Positions 32,116 through 43,304 of a stretch of DNA of 64,000 nucleotides are shown piece by piece. Location: contig JAHRBS010000010.1 in assembly GCA_024305745.1 (NCBI GenBank), forward strand, positions 3,603,501-3,667,500. Direction: 5' to 3'. Position 1 is the stretch's first letter; each line of letters opens with the position of its first letter. The notes beneath the pieces were generated by a model. That model was given only the letters and a program-made list of their open reading frames with translations, did no database searches and was not told the DNA's origin. Source of the DNA: Polyporus tsugae (taxonomy: Eukaryota > Basidiomycota > Agaricomycetes > Polyporales > Polyporaceae). A program made the translations under genes and the position numbers.

Positions 32116-34392
32116 ATGTCGCAGGATGCGAAGCTCTCTAGTTCATCCGCCTCTGTGAAAGAGTCGGAAGACCTCGCAAGACCTGTAGATAATGAAGGTC
32201 TCACCGCGGTAAAACACGCCGATGACGCGCTCCTCGCGAAGCTGGGTTATCAGAGCGTCTTCAAACGCGAATTCTCCGTGAGTCTTGTCTATTATTTTGC
32301 TTCTATCCTGTTTTGAAACTGACTTTTGCTCATACGTTGCATTCCGTGGGGTGCGTGACATGACAGCTGGTAGAGACGATCGCGTTTGCATTCTCCATCA
32401 TGGGCGTCGTCGCGTCCGTATCGTCGACGATGTCATTCCCGCTCGTGTCAGGTGCGTCTCGTGTCTCAGCCCGTTTCCGCGTCCCGCCCACGTCAACTTA
32501 CAATTCGACGTTCTCGCGTAGGGGGACACGTCGGGATGGTATTTGGTTGGCTCATTCCCTCCCTGTTCGTCATGACGGTGGCGGCGTCTCTCGCCGAGCT
32601 CACCTCTGCCATGCCGTACGTCTCTTTCAATCCATGCACCGGTCCGTCAGGTCTGAATTATTCATCATCCGGCATCGCCGCACTCTGTGCGTCCGTACCC
32701 CCTGCACCGGGCGAATTGCAATAGAACGAGTGCGGGTTTGTACTACTTCTCGGCCAAGCTGGCCCCGCCACGATGGGCGCCGCTTGCGAGCTGGATCACT
32801 GGCTGGGCAAACGTCATGGGCCAAGTCACCCTAGTTTGTTCTATAGATTTCACATGGTGAGGCAGCCTTCGCAGAGAATGTTCATCACTACGGACTGACC
32901 GCCCCTTGTTGCTTAACGTCAGCGCTCAAATGATTACGACGGCGCTGAACGTCGGATCCGACGGTGCAATTAACCTAGGCGCAGGCCCCACTTTCGGCAT
33001 CTTAATCGCAATCCTGTTCACGCATGGTATGGTGTGTTCGGCGGCCACGGCAGTTCTCGCACGTTTGAACATCTTCTATGTCATCATCAATGGTAGGTTG
33101 CATTGTTTCACGTCCCAAATCGACCTCTTGATGGATGAACGCGCCGACAGTCGGAACCACCATCGCAGCCATAATCGCCTTGCTCGTGTGCAGCGGCGAT
33201 CAGAGGGTGTCTACGAAGACAGCATTCACGACGTTTGAGAACAACAGCGGCTGGATAAACAGTACGTCTCCTCGTCTTGGCGGTCTCTGGAGGGATAACT
33301 CATTCTTTTTCAGGTGGCTGGGCGTTCCTGCTCGCGTTCACATCGCCAATGTGGACCCTCACCGGATGTACGTCGCCGTCTTCCCTTCATTGGCGTGCTC
33401 ATTCACCATCAACTTCCACGCACAGACGACTCCGCCGCCCACATCTCTGAAGAGACAGCAGGAGCGGCCCGCGCAGCGCCCATCGCGATCCTCGTCGGCG
33501 TCGGCGCGACAGCCTCGCTCGGCTGGCTGCTCTTCATCGCCGCATCCTTCGCCGCCGCGTCCATCCCACAGCTCCTCGCGACGACCCTCCCGCTCCCGAT
33601 GGGCCAGCTGTTCCTCGACGTGCTGGGCAAGCGCGGCATGCTCGCGATCTGGAGCCTGATCATCGTCGTGCAGTACATCACCGGCGCGGCGCAGGGCGTC
33701 GACGCGTCGCGCGTCGTGTTCGCGTTCGCGCGGGACAACGCGCTGCCCGGATCTCGGTGGTGGAAGCGGATACATCCGTACACATCGACGCCGGTGAACG
33801 CGGTCTGGCTCGTCGTGGGCATGGCGGGCGTTTGTGGGCTGCTTGGGTTCTCGGAGACGGCGCTGTCGTCGCTGGCCGGGTGCGTTCTCGGATTCCTGCT
33901 TCCCAGCGTACTTACTTGAAGAGGTGTGTTGTTGACGCTCTGTGTGCAGGGCGTCGGTTATCGGGTTATACATATCATACGTTACCCCGATCTTCTTGCG
34001 GATCACGACTGGGCGCGACAAGCTCCAGAGGGGACCGTTCTCGCTGGGAAGATGGTACATGCCGATAGGCATCATTGCTGTGTCGTGGGTCTGCTTCATC
34101 ACCGTGCTCCTGGTGTTTCCCCCGGAGAGCCATCCCACCGCCCAAACGATGAGTATGTTCGCTTTGTCGCAACGCGCCCTTTCTAACTTGAACGTTGCTG
34201 ACTAGAGGCGCTTATGCAGACTATGCGGTCGTGATCATTATGGCAGTGTTCGTCTTCGCCTCGGTCTGGTGGATCGTCTCTGCACGGAAGTGGTTCAAGG
34301 GTCCAGTCCGGACGGTAGAAGAGACCGGAGACCTACGTTCGTATGAGAAAGAAGGCGTAAGAGTGGACGAGAAGGAGGTTTCCGGACATTAA
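32116..34392 (+). CDS. APC-superfamily amino acid/amine permease
   Basis: Integral membrane transporter of the amino acid-polyamine-organocation superfamily, resembling fungal GABA/choline-type permeases. The ATG at 32116 opens a hydrophilic N-terminal tail of about 50 residues, ending AKLGYQSVFKREFS just before the first helix. The core begins VETIAFAFSIMGVVASVSS with the permease signature, then GWLIPSLFVMTVAASLAELT and GLYYFSAKLAPPRWA, which is typical of the family. An EETAGAARAAP motif follows the sixth helix, then QGVDASRVVFAFARDNALPG. About 12 hydrophobic segments are seen over some ten exons. The last intron is read with donor GTATGT at about 34150 and acceptor ATGCAG at about 34218, giving TMNYA. 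The C-terminal tail is charged. The substrate cannot be told from sequence. Confidence 0.87.
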
Positions 34393-34679
34393 TCTTGAAC
34401 GTCTGGCCACGGTACGTATACCATATAGATGTTTCCTTCCTCTGACTGCAGCGAGAAATACGGATGCATGGGATTCATTCCTATAACTATCGTCAATTGA
34501 TCCTAGGTCGATAAATCGATATCCTTCGTAAATCCTACTAAAAAGTTGCGACATCCTGCCCCCCGTAAGAACTTGTAGCATGAAGGACGGCGAGTACGAA
34601 CTATAGACGTCGCTGGATCCCACCGTTCGTGTCAGCATCGCGAAGATAGTGGAACGTTACGTACAAGTACTACAACCTT

Positions 34680-35440
34680 CGATAGACCCGCACCGAACTT
34701 CTGGCCAGGTCCTGGCGGGTAGACTCAGCCGTTTGGCGGGGTGACGAACGTCAGCGACTGCGGTCGGTGGAGATCTTCGCGTCCATGAAGACTAGACGTG
34801 CGCTCGAGTGGAATGCATGGCTAGAGAACCCGAGGTCCACGAGGGACACTGTGGACGAGGCGATGTCAGCGAGCCCTTTCGGACTATGGTAGAGACTAGT
34901 AGACTCCAGATATCAACCCACCTTGCACCTTTGCACCAGGACGCGAAAGCTCGCGCGGCAGCGAGATCGGGACGCTCACCCTGCTGTTGAATGGAATCTT
35001 CGCAGGTGCGCTGAGGATGCCAGGGCGGTTGACGAACACGAATGGTGGGTCGAGCGTCTCAACGCGGAGCTCGCTCGGAAACTTGAGGTCGGCCGTAAAG
35101 TTATTGTTCGGGTTGCTACCCCAACGAGGAAGTTGCCCTGCGGCCTGGGCGTGATGCTCGAGTGGTACACGCGCGCGATGTCCGATGTCGGCAGGCCCTC
35201 GTTGCTGAAGCGGCGTCCGAGTGGAGCGGTAGTAGTAGGCGTGTAGAGAGACGATGTGAAGACGGCATTGTCGGCGTCTGAGTCGCCGACGATGTCGCGG
35301 ACTTGGCCCGTCGCTGGAAAGCCCGCGTCTGCGCCGTTGACAACTTTGAGGACTGTGAGAGGCAAGGCTTACTATGAGATGAATGCTCCCAAAACTGACC
35401 ATGCCGTAGGTGCAGCTGGTGCACTACTCATACCACTCGC
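34680..35440 (-). pseudogene. Glyoxal oxidase (copper radical oxidase, AA5_1) C-terminal remnant
   Basis: On the minus strand the sequence matches the C-terminal half of glyoxal oxidases, extracellular H2O2-producing copper radical enzymes of white-rot fungi. Blocks in order are VLKVVNGADAGFPATGQVR, then DSDADNAVFTSSLYTPT, RRFSNEGLPTSDIARVYHSS, SNPNNNFTADLKFPSELRVE, DPPFVFVNRPG and VPISLPRELSRPGAKVQ. After an intron come [13 protein letters not shown] and [10 protein letters not shown]. The frame changes near the RPQGN/GSNPN junction, TGA interrupts after STDRS, and another stop replaces the Arg of TPPNGR. The N-terminal catalytic half, with the Cys-Tyr cofactor and most copper ligands, was not found upstream. 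Confidence 0.78.
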
Positions 35441-35923
35441 AATTCAAACTGTATGAAGAAGTGGCCGACCTGAGAGAAGCATCGAGAAGACCCGACGCTC
35501 TGGTGCGTTTGGGAGATTCCGGCCCTTGAACGTCTCAGGGATCGTGGGACGCCGAGAGGGCCTCATGGAAAGTCGAGGGGTATTGAACGCTTTCAGAAGC
35601 AATCTGGATCCCTGGTTGCCAAGCTGTTCACAAGACGAACCCCAAGTGCGACGAATGTGAGGATATCGAGAGAAATGCATTGGTAAGTAGGTTTTATTGC
35701 TTGCGGTTCAAAGCTTGCGGTGCCACCCTGCCATAGACTATTCGCCGGGGGGTGGGATTAGAAGGCGGAGTGTGTCAGCGGGCTGCAGGACCGTGGCACC
35801 AGTCAATTACGCACCATCAGGCCAATGTCTCTTATAACATTAACGTTGGCGACCTGGGCCCGCTAATCCGCTGATGAGGGACTTTGAAGGTTGGGCGCGT
35901 TCACGGCCTTTCACCCGGGCCTA

Positions 35924-36105
35924 CCACTGCCACGTGGAAACAAACATCTAACTCCACCTCGCCGGGATATCAAAAATCGATTCGCGCCAAGTTCTTTTTA
36001 AAGATACGCGGATCTAGCTTCGTTGCGAATCGATTTTCGAAACAGGAGGTGTACGAAGAGGAGATAGGTTTTTGTTTCCACGTGGCAGTCGTAGGTTGCC
36101 GGTGT
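35924..36105. repeat. Short inverted-repeat (foldback) element
   Basis: The left end carries CACTGCCACGTGGAAACAAA and the right end its reverse complement TTTGTTTCCACGTGGCAGT. A second inner inverted pair contains ATCGATTCG and CGAATCGAT. The flanking CCTAC/GTAGG extends the symmetry. It is about 180 bp with no coding capacity. It may be another MITE, but a target duplication was not identified with confidence. Confidence 0.6.
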
Positions 36106-36894
36106 AGCGGTTAAACAAGCGCCGATAGAACGCTCGTCGGAGGATTCCGTTAACGTTGGACGGACCCTTCATTCCCGTCATTTCATGATTGGACCCACGA
36201 GGTATACCTATTCCTTGAACTCTCTATGACTCTGAGGTAGCGTAATAGGTTCGATTTCCGTCTTATGTCGGAGGCTCACTCCCCCTCCGACAGCATCGCC
36301 ATCATTATTTCAAACTTGCTGATCCAAGTCTCGAAGCATTTTGTCCCTCGCCGAGCATTCTTGCTCAAACAAGGCTTGCCTTGAAGGTTCCTCTACTCTC
36401 GATGCTTACCACACGATGAACATAGCCAGGGCATAGGGACTTGATCGCGCGGCGGCCACGACGACCAGTATCGATCCACTGTGTCATGATCACAGCTAAG
36501 TATCTCAGTGCTAGCGAGTTTCGTGCGACCCGCCGGGCAACACGTTACTGTATGGGTAGACCACTAAAGCTCACCGGAGGCTTGCTCGTCCTAGTGTTGA
36601 TCACGTTGAGCTTAATTCATCATGTCGCTCCCCATCCCATGCAGCAGCTGCAATGTCTGGTTCGTTGGCGTCGCGCTGGCTTTTACCCACGGGCAGATCG
36701 CACCGTGAAGTTATTGGTCGACATACAGGTGGGTCACCCAACCGCTCAGCCGCCATACACTTAGCATAAATACTGACCTTGCCATCCGAGTTGAAGGCAG
36801 TCCAGCGATCCTACCCTCTCCAACGTCTACTGTACAGATTGTCCACCACCGGGTTGACTTTGCTCCTTCACGGAATCGCCTCCTCACCCCTGTA

Positions 36895-38182
36895 ATGTGG
36901 CCCAACGTCGAACAGGTCGTCTACATTCCGGACACGATGTCTGCCTGGCCGTGGCCGCGTAAACTCAATCCGTTGGACGAAGTCGTCGAGGCCGAGTCTA
37001 TGGCCTGGCTGAAGTCCTTCAAACCTTACACTCTGAAGTCGCAGAATGCGCACAACAAGGGCAACTTTGGCCACCTTGCTGCGCTCGTATGGGAGGATGC
37101 ACCACACGGTACGCGTCACAGACACACACTATTCTGATATGCTTACCCGGAAAATCCCACCAGAACGTCTTCGTGTTGGTGCCGATCTAGTACATCTACT
37201 CTTCGTTATTGACGAGTACACCGACATGGAGACGAGTGCTGGAGTCAACGAGATTGCCAATATCGTCCTCGATGCCCTGCACAATACCGACAAACCTCGT
37301 CCTGAGGGCGAGCTCGTCATAGGTGAAATTACCAGAGAGTCAGTTAGATTTCAGTCCTTATTTGTGGTACCCATACTAATGACACCGATGCGCCCGACAG
37401 TTTCTGGGCCCGTGGACGGGCTATCGCCACACCGCAGGCGGAAAAGCATTTCCTCGGGGCCATGGCGGATTATCTGCGAGGTGTCGCACAGCAAGCGGAC
37501 GACCGCGACAAGTTTGCCATATGCACCTTCGATGCCTACATGGAGGCGCGCAGGAAAGACTCCGCCATGCACGCATGCTTCATGCCCGGCGAGCTGCACC
37601 TGTCCATCCCAGACGAAGCCTTCTACCATCCGGTCGTGAAGGACCTTCAGAACGCCAGCACTGACCTGGTCGTTCTAGATAACGTGAGTGAAAGACCGCG
37701 TTTTGCGGCACCCAGTGTCTCCACTTTAATTTTATGCTCATTCTCCGCTCTAGGACATCGCCTCGTACAACAGAGAACAAGCGACCGGCTACGAGAAGTG
37801 GAACATCCTCACCGTTGTGATAAAGCAGTTCGGACTCGACCTATACCATGCCACCGAGTGGGTTACGCAGTACCACAAGGAGGTACAGGCGCGTTTCTTG
37901 GACGCCCTTGTGCGCTTGCCCTCCTTCGGCCACGAGGTCGACGTGGCGCTGCAGGAGTACGTGAACCGCTCTGTTGCGACCTGGCCGCGCGGTAACGATT
38001 GCTGGCGGTTCGAGTCGGAGAGGTACTTTGGGGCGAAGGGAGCGGAAGTGAAGAAGACGCGCAGGACCCCGCTTCTCGCCAAACGGCCGATGAACCCGGA
38101 GATGCGGCGGGAGAAGGTTCAAGTGCAGCTGATCGAGGAACTCGAGCAGGTCTCGGTCAATGCCGCTCGCGCGGCGGCTTGA
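36895..38182 (+). CDS. Sesquiterpene synthase (class I terpene cyclase)
   Basis: Cyclises farnesyl diphosphate to a sesquiterpene. Four exons (36895-37108, 37164-37338, 37401-37683, 37754-38182) sum to 1101 nt, 366 aa. The N terminus YIPDTMSAWPWPRKLNP is the usual start region of basidiomycete sesquiterpene synthases. The Asp-rich metal motif reads DEYTD (in LLFVIDEYTDM). The second metal motif is the NSE triad NDIASYNRE, split by the third intron exactly between Asn and Asp. The C-terminal diphosphate-sensing Arg-Tyr pair appears in ESERYFG. The length is normal. No P450 or other tailoring gene lies beside it; neighbours are a glyoxal oxidase remnant and a WSC pseudogene, so it appears unclustered. 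The product cannot be told from sequence. Confidence 0.9.
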
Positions 38183-39249
38183 GGTGGATATTGCGAAAAA
38201 TAGAAGCCCTTCTTGACATTGAAGTCGGCCTTTGATCCTGGCAGTGAAGGACATGAGTGCGCTGACGGACCGATACGCATTAGCACCGGGGCTCTGACTT
38301 GTAATTATTGGTTCCTGCTATTAGACCTAATTAGACTTACTCCTCCGGCACCGGCACCCCTCAGGCTCGTCATCGCCCCGGGACATCCGCGCACGAGCTA
38401 AAATGCTGCTTTCACAGATTTAAAGTTAGCCAAACAGCTCGTCGTTCTCCATTGCGCCCCACAGCTTGTTTCGAAACCGTTTCTCCTCCCTTCGCAACGG
38501 TAATTGGGATGGCACCCCGACATCGACGGCGCAGGTTGGCGTCCATGCTAGGCGCTTATATCTATATCACCCAATGTTCCCTGCTTGTCGATGTGCTCTA
38601 GGCTTTTGCATCTACGGGTATAAGTTGTTCCTAGGAGTCCGATGTCAAGTCGTCGTGCCTGGATAACGCTTCCGTTTGGCTGCCTCGCCGACAGATTTAC
38701 TGGGATTCTGTAGCCCATGCTCTCGGAGTTGTAAGGCCGGTCTTCGATTGAATTGTAGTTTACTAGCAGGGGGCATTAGAGGGCGCCGACTCGGAGAGGA
38801 CATGGTAGTAGATGCGGCTGATGCCGGGTGGCTGTCCATGGACGCCCGTCGTGACGCCACAGGATGAGTTGGCCAAAATAGAAACTCAGACGCCGAAATT
38901 TGAACTTCCCTCTCGCGACTCGGATCAGCCTCTGCCAGTGACCACGGTCATCTCATTCCCCATATACTTGCAGCAGCCCACAAACCATTTCTTCGTCTCA
39001 GCCTCAGATCCGCATGCTAACAGGGTGTCAGTCACTCGAATGCATCAACTTTACTATGTGAAACCTCCGAGTCCGATCCTCGTCACGATGACGGATCGCC
39101 CGTAACAAGGGGAAGAAAGGGAAGCAGAGGAAATGCGAGCCGATGCGGAGGATAACAATGATTCCAGGTGAGTTGTCTGTAGTCTTAGTTAACTGTCTCG
39201 CACATCTCATGGTTCGACGTATCTCCATCTGCGTTCTATGCTATCCTTC
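38183..39249. other. Intergenic region, no gene recognised
   Basis: About 1.1 kb with no supported coding sequence between the terpene synthase and the start of the third duplicated unit. Confidence 0.4.
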
Positions 39250-39694
39250 CCTCTACAACAAGGGTATATGGATCCGTCTAGCCCGCCGTGGTGGACGAAA
39301 CTCACTCGTCTTCTGTTCCGCCACACTTAGGTCCTGCTGTTTATCCATTCCCTCCCTATGATGGCGGCAATGGCAGGTGCGATCATTCATGCGGTCAGGT
39401 CCAACCATCCTCCAAGGCTGACGTCGGGCTCCGCAAGCCCTCGAACGCCCTCGAACGCGTCTACACAATAACATGATGGGTGAAGTGATCGGTTCTGTCG
39501 CAGATATCATGTTCGGGTGGGTATGTCGCACCAGACGGTATGTCCCTCTGGTCACAATGTCCGGCTGGTCAATTTGTAAGTATCAACTAGGCTAGGGGCC
39601 ACCAAGCCGTAGGCTGGTCGAACCTCATACGAGTCCATGTCCTCGACGTTCTGTCTCTGGTTGTGGCTCATACGGTTACGGTTATCGCATCAAC

Positions 39695-40416
39695 ATGGGT
39701 CCGCTTCCGTCGCTCATTTTCGTGGTCCTCGCGTTCGCATATTGCGGCGGCGCATTCGATCTCTCAACTGGACCACAGTATATCCATGGGCGGTCGATGT
39801 CCCGTCCCGCGTCCTCGCCCATGTCGTCACGACCCAATACACCCACAACACGCCCGCGACGTGCATCGAGCGGTGCGACGCCGCGGACTGCACGTACGCC
39901 GGCGTCGAGTACAGCAGCGACTGTCACTGTGGCACAGGGCTTGTCGGCACGCCGACCGCCGCCCCTTCGACTGACTGCAACTTGGCCTGCACGGGCGACC
40001 CGACACTGTCTTGTGGAGGATCGTGGCGTATCCAGGTTCATTCACCTCCACCATATGTTCCTCAACCTATATCTTCTAACATGACGTGTTATCCACAGAT
40101 CTACAAGTCACCTGCTCTCGCACCGGGAGGGTGGGCGCTCCAGGGATGCTTCGTCGACACGTCTTCCGCGCCGGCGTTCACCGCGCCTGTACACACGACA
40201 TTCGCGTCGAATCTGGACCTCGTTGGCGAGTGCATCGACTACTGCACGCACATCGGGATGCCGTTCTCGGGTGTTGAGGACGCGAGCGACTGCCAGTGCA
40301 GCTTCGGGTATGCGGGCGGGGTGGTCGAGGCGCCGGAGACCGACTGCAACTCGACGTGTCCGCTGCCTTCCGGGGCCGGGAACGAGGGGTGCAGGCTGAT
40401 GGTTTACAAGTATTAG
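39695..40416 (+). pseudogene. WSC-domain protein, copy C, frameshifted
   Basis: Begins with the same signal peptide (MGPLPSLIFVVLAFAYCGGA) as copies A and D. About 13 nt are then missing just after AFD, compared with both, so the frame changes before LNWTTVYPWAVDV. The rest of the two WSC domains is readable in the shifted frame, including CIERCDAADCTYAGVEY, DCHCGTGL and CIDYCTHIGM. Near the end a further short deletion removes the final CGG of the second domain, leaving NEGCRLMVYKY. A translated product from this ATG would not contain WSC domains. The inter-domain intron is identical or nearly so to that of copy D. Confidence 0.83.
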
Positions 40417-41156
40417 GGTTGGGGGTACGGTCACGCGTCGATCTTGGCGGGTAGTCTTGTACCAATGGTGGTCGGCGTAGGGTCGAACGTGAATGGCCCA
40501 GGTATGCGTGCCGTGGCATTTTGAAATATGCATGAACTCTGAAGCTTGCGTTGTACCCTTAGGCTGGAGTGGTCCACACTGAGAGGTCATTGGGTCAATA
40601 ATGTGCTTCGAGCTGCAATCGCATCCAATCGTCCTCGCCTTGTCCCTCATCGCGGTACTGGGAGTCCCAATCAAGGAACACCAATTGTGAAGGTCGAGAG
40701 CGAACGTCCACCAGCTTATGCGATATGGGAATCGTCGTGAGTTCTCAAAGGTTATGAGCGTCTGCCGGGCTTCGTAGCGCGTTTCTGAACTTTCAGAGTA
40801 CAGGGTTCGGTTACATCGCAGGGCTTCCCTCCTTACGACCTATGCCGGGTCTCTTGCATTGAACCTTGGTGCCCCGTGATTGAGATCATACGGTAGTAAG
40901 TTGGCGATGAGCATAGGGATGTAGGAGAATCCACTCGGCCTCGAGGTCATCCCGGTCGTACCTGAACTCAGATCACGGTTTGAGCCTCGAATAGGCAATG
41001 CACGCCTGCCCCTCTTACGTGTTGCATTCGTCGACAAGATCGCCGTGGCAAGTTTGTGGGAGCATCGTACAAGTGAGGAACCTTCCTTACTCTCTGTTCA
41101 GACGCGCGCTGAACCCTGATGTAGCGCACGGTGACAGAACCACTCGGCCCGCCGTC

Positions 41157-41164
41157 TATATATT
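41157..41164 (+). promoter_or_regulatory. TATA box of beta/pseudo-caspase copy C
   Basis: TATATATT 95 nt before the ATG at 41252. It lies in the block conserved in all three copies. Confidence 0.65.
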
Positions 41165-41251
41165 GAGACCAAAGCGAGCGGACTGCGTCTCCTCACCCCA
41201 GTTGTGCTCACTTCTAGTGCCCTATCCACCGAACAGTCTCTCTCCACCAGC

Positions 41252-43044
41252 ATGTACGTCTTCAACGGCAAACTCAACTGGTTCGAGTCGGCGTCGAACG
41301 AGTGCTTCACGCTCGTCTTCCCTGCCGGCTTCGCCCTGAACGACCCGGTCTCCGCTCACTGGCAGTGGTCCGTGGACCCGTGCTGCGGCAAGGAAAAAGT
41401 CAACACTTCCCGGGTATGGTCGTTCATGTTACCTTGCACGTTCCGCTTCGATGCTCATCTGACTCTATCGTATGGTACATAGTGCGGGATAATCACTGGT
41501 GTCTCCAAGATCGGCGAACAGTACCGTCTCACCATCCCCTTCGACGTCTACACGTTCGAAATCACCGTCGCCGCCGACGGCCGCTCTGCCACGCTGTCGA
41601 ACCAGCAGGACGCCCCGACGACCTTGACCCTGTCTTACGCCGACTGCATCCAGGTTCCGACTACGGTCGTCTACACTGGCAAACTGACGTACGCGCAGTA
41701 TGCGAAGGACGAGATGATCACGCTGGTGTTGCCTGCCGGGTTCTCGGCCGATGCGCCGGTGGGGCTGTACTACCAGTTCACGGTCGACGCGAAGGGCGTC
41801 TCGAAGAGGAACGAGGTCGATATCGGTACGCTGTGCGGCGTGGAGAAGGCGGCGAACGGCACCGTGACGGCGGTCTTCAAGGCTTCGTACTACCAGTACC
41901 AGTTCACGTTCTCGGTGAACGAGACGATCTCGGTCAGCATGTCGGCAGCCGATAGCCTCGGCCCCCACACCATTACCCTCCAGCCCGCGCAGTACGTCAA
42001 GTCTCCGGTGGGCCACAAGAAGGTACGTGCTCGCGTCGACGCCGAGACCGTTCGTCGTGTCGCTCACCGCCTGCTAGGCTCTGATCGCTCGTTTCGACGA
42101 CGGCTCTGACAGCGGCATCTTCCTGGTGAAGGACATGCTGACCAAGTATCTCGGATTCGCGGCCGCGGACGTTGACGTGCTGTACTACGACGTCGATGCG
42201 CCGAATGGCGCCAAGTCGCTCACCGGCGGTCACACCCCTCCTACCGCCACTCACTTCAAGCAGAAGTTCTCCGAGCTGCTGTCCGGAGCACGGCCGGGTG
42301 ACGTGCGCTTCTTGTACGTGGACGCGCAGGGGTTCCAGATGCCACCCCGGGCGTGGTAGGAATGGTTGCCCCCGAGTACCAAGGCTGGAGATTTGCAGGG
42401 GATGACTCTGGAAAGAAGACTGAGGTGGTCAGTAATGTATGGATGAGCGAAACCATTCGCAAGGTGTGTACCGCGTATCGACAGATTGGCGTGGCCGGAT
42501 GTTCGACTTTTAAACCATAATCTTGTGTTTTCAGGCGCTCAAACCCGGAGTTAACCTCACGATCCTTGCGCCGTCGTGCCAGGGCGGCGGGATCATCGAC
42601 ACGATCGTCGCTACGCCCGGCCTTCTTCTCACCGGCTGCCAAGAGGCGCAGTCCGCCCCGAAGGCGCTCAAGGTCGGAGGCGAATGGGTGGACCCGTGGA
42701 CGTACGCCATCACCCAAGTCATCGCTCGACGGGTGAAGCGCGGCGTGCCGACGTACACGGCGCTGTTCGACGAGGCGAAGGTGATAATCAAGAGGCTCCT
42801 CGACTGCGGTTGCGAGCTGGACCGGAACAAGTACTTGGGGCCGAGTCCGGACGAGAGGCACCCCGAAGCACGCGACTTGGCCTGCCCGTGCCACAAGAGC
42901 CACCAGGACCCACAGCTGATCTTCAACGACGAGTTCATCAACCCAGATGGCGAGAGGTTCCTCTTCCCAATCGCAACGCACACTGCTTGCGGTTGCGGTG
43001 CGGCTGGGAAGGCCAAGGTTGTGAGGTACCCGCGGGACGAGTAG
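41252..43044 (+). pseudogene. Tandem beta-domain plus metacaspase-like protein, copy C, frameshifted in exon 3
   Basis: Same four-exon layout as copies A and D (41252-41413, 41483-42022, 42078-42463, 42535-43044). Exons 1-2 are almost identical to copy D. Exon 3 is normal through LYVDAQG. The sequence then becomes unrelated to the other copies, and a one-base frame difference brings a TAG at 42357-42359. In the shifted frame the divergent segment stays open from about 42334, reading PDATPGVVGMVAPEYQGW and KKTEVVSNVWMSETIRK. It rejoins the family at the exon 3/4 junction. Exon 4 keeps LTILAPSCQGGG and GCQEAQS but differs from A and D in many positions. A real intron that would repair the frame was not found. 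Confidence 0.8.
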
Positions 43045-43119
43045 TTCTGTGCCTTAAACGGGTGAGTTTCCAGTCGTATAGCCCCCCTCGGGTTTATCTG
43101 ATAACGAAGGCTCGTTTTC

Positions 43120-43304
43120 AGTGCAAACGTGTACTTGTACGATATTGCGAAGGAGACGAAGAATGCGGCGTGACCATGTATCGCGTCGAGGATGCTACGT
43201 CCCTAGAGAACACCGGTGGTTGCAGGTTTGTTACGATGTACGTTAGGGTGGAACTGAACAGGAACAAGTCAGAAGTCGTGTACTACAGTACTTATCAGTC
43301 ATGA
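43120..43304 (+). other. Conserved 3' tail behind beta/pseudo-caspase copy C
   Basis: After an acceptor-like TTTTCAG, one frame is open for about 60 codons and contains VTMYRVEDATSLENTGG and NKSEVVYYSTYQS. Compared with the tail behind copy A, the first third is read in a different frame, so a small indel separates them. Confidence 0.35.

Larger units (their letters stand above)
39250..43304 (+). repeat. Third, partial copy of the duplicated unit (C)
   Basis: Direct-orientation partial copy of the right arm, separated from it by about 430 bp. It contains the WSC upstream region (39250-39694), WSC gene, intergenic block with TATA box, beta/pseudo-caspase gene and 3' tail, matching 46330-50440. 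The AP endonuclease is not part of this copy. Both genes carry frame-disrupting differences. Confidence 0.85.

Noticed and set aside
42325..42380. An intron repairing the frameshift in beta/pseudo-caspase copy C
   Set aside because: The only GT...AG pair near the break would be about 30 nt, shorter than any intron here, and joins in the wrong frame.
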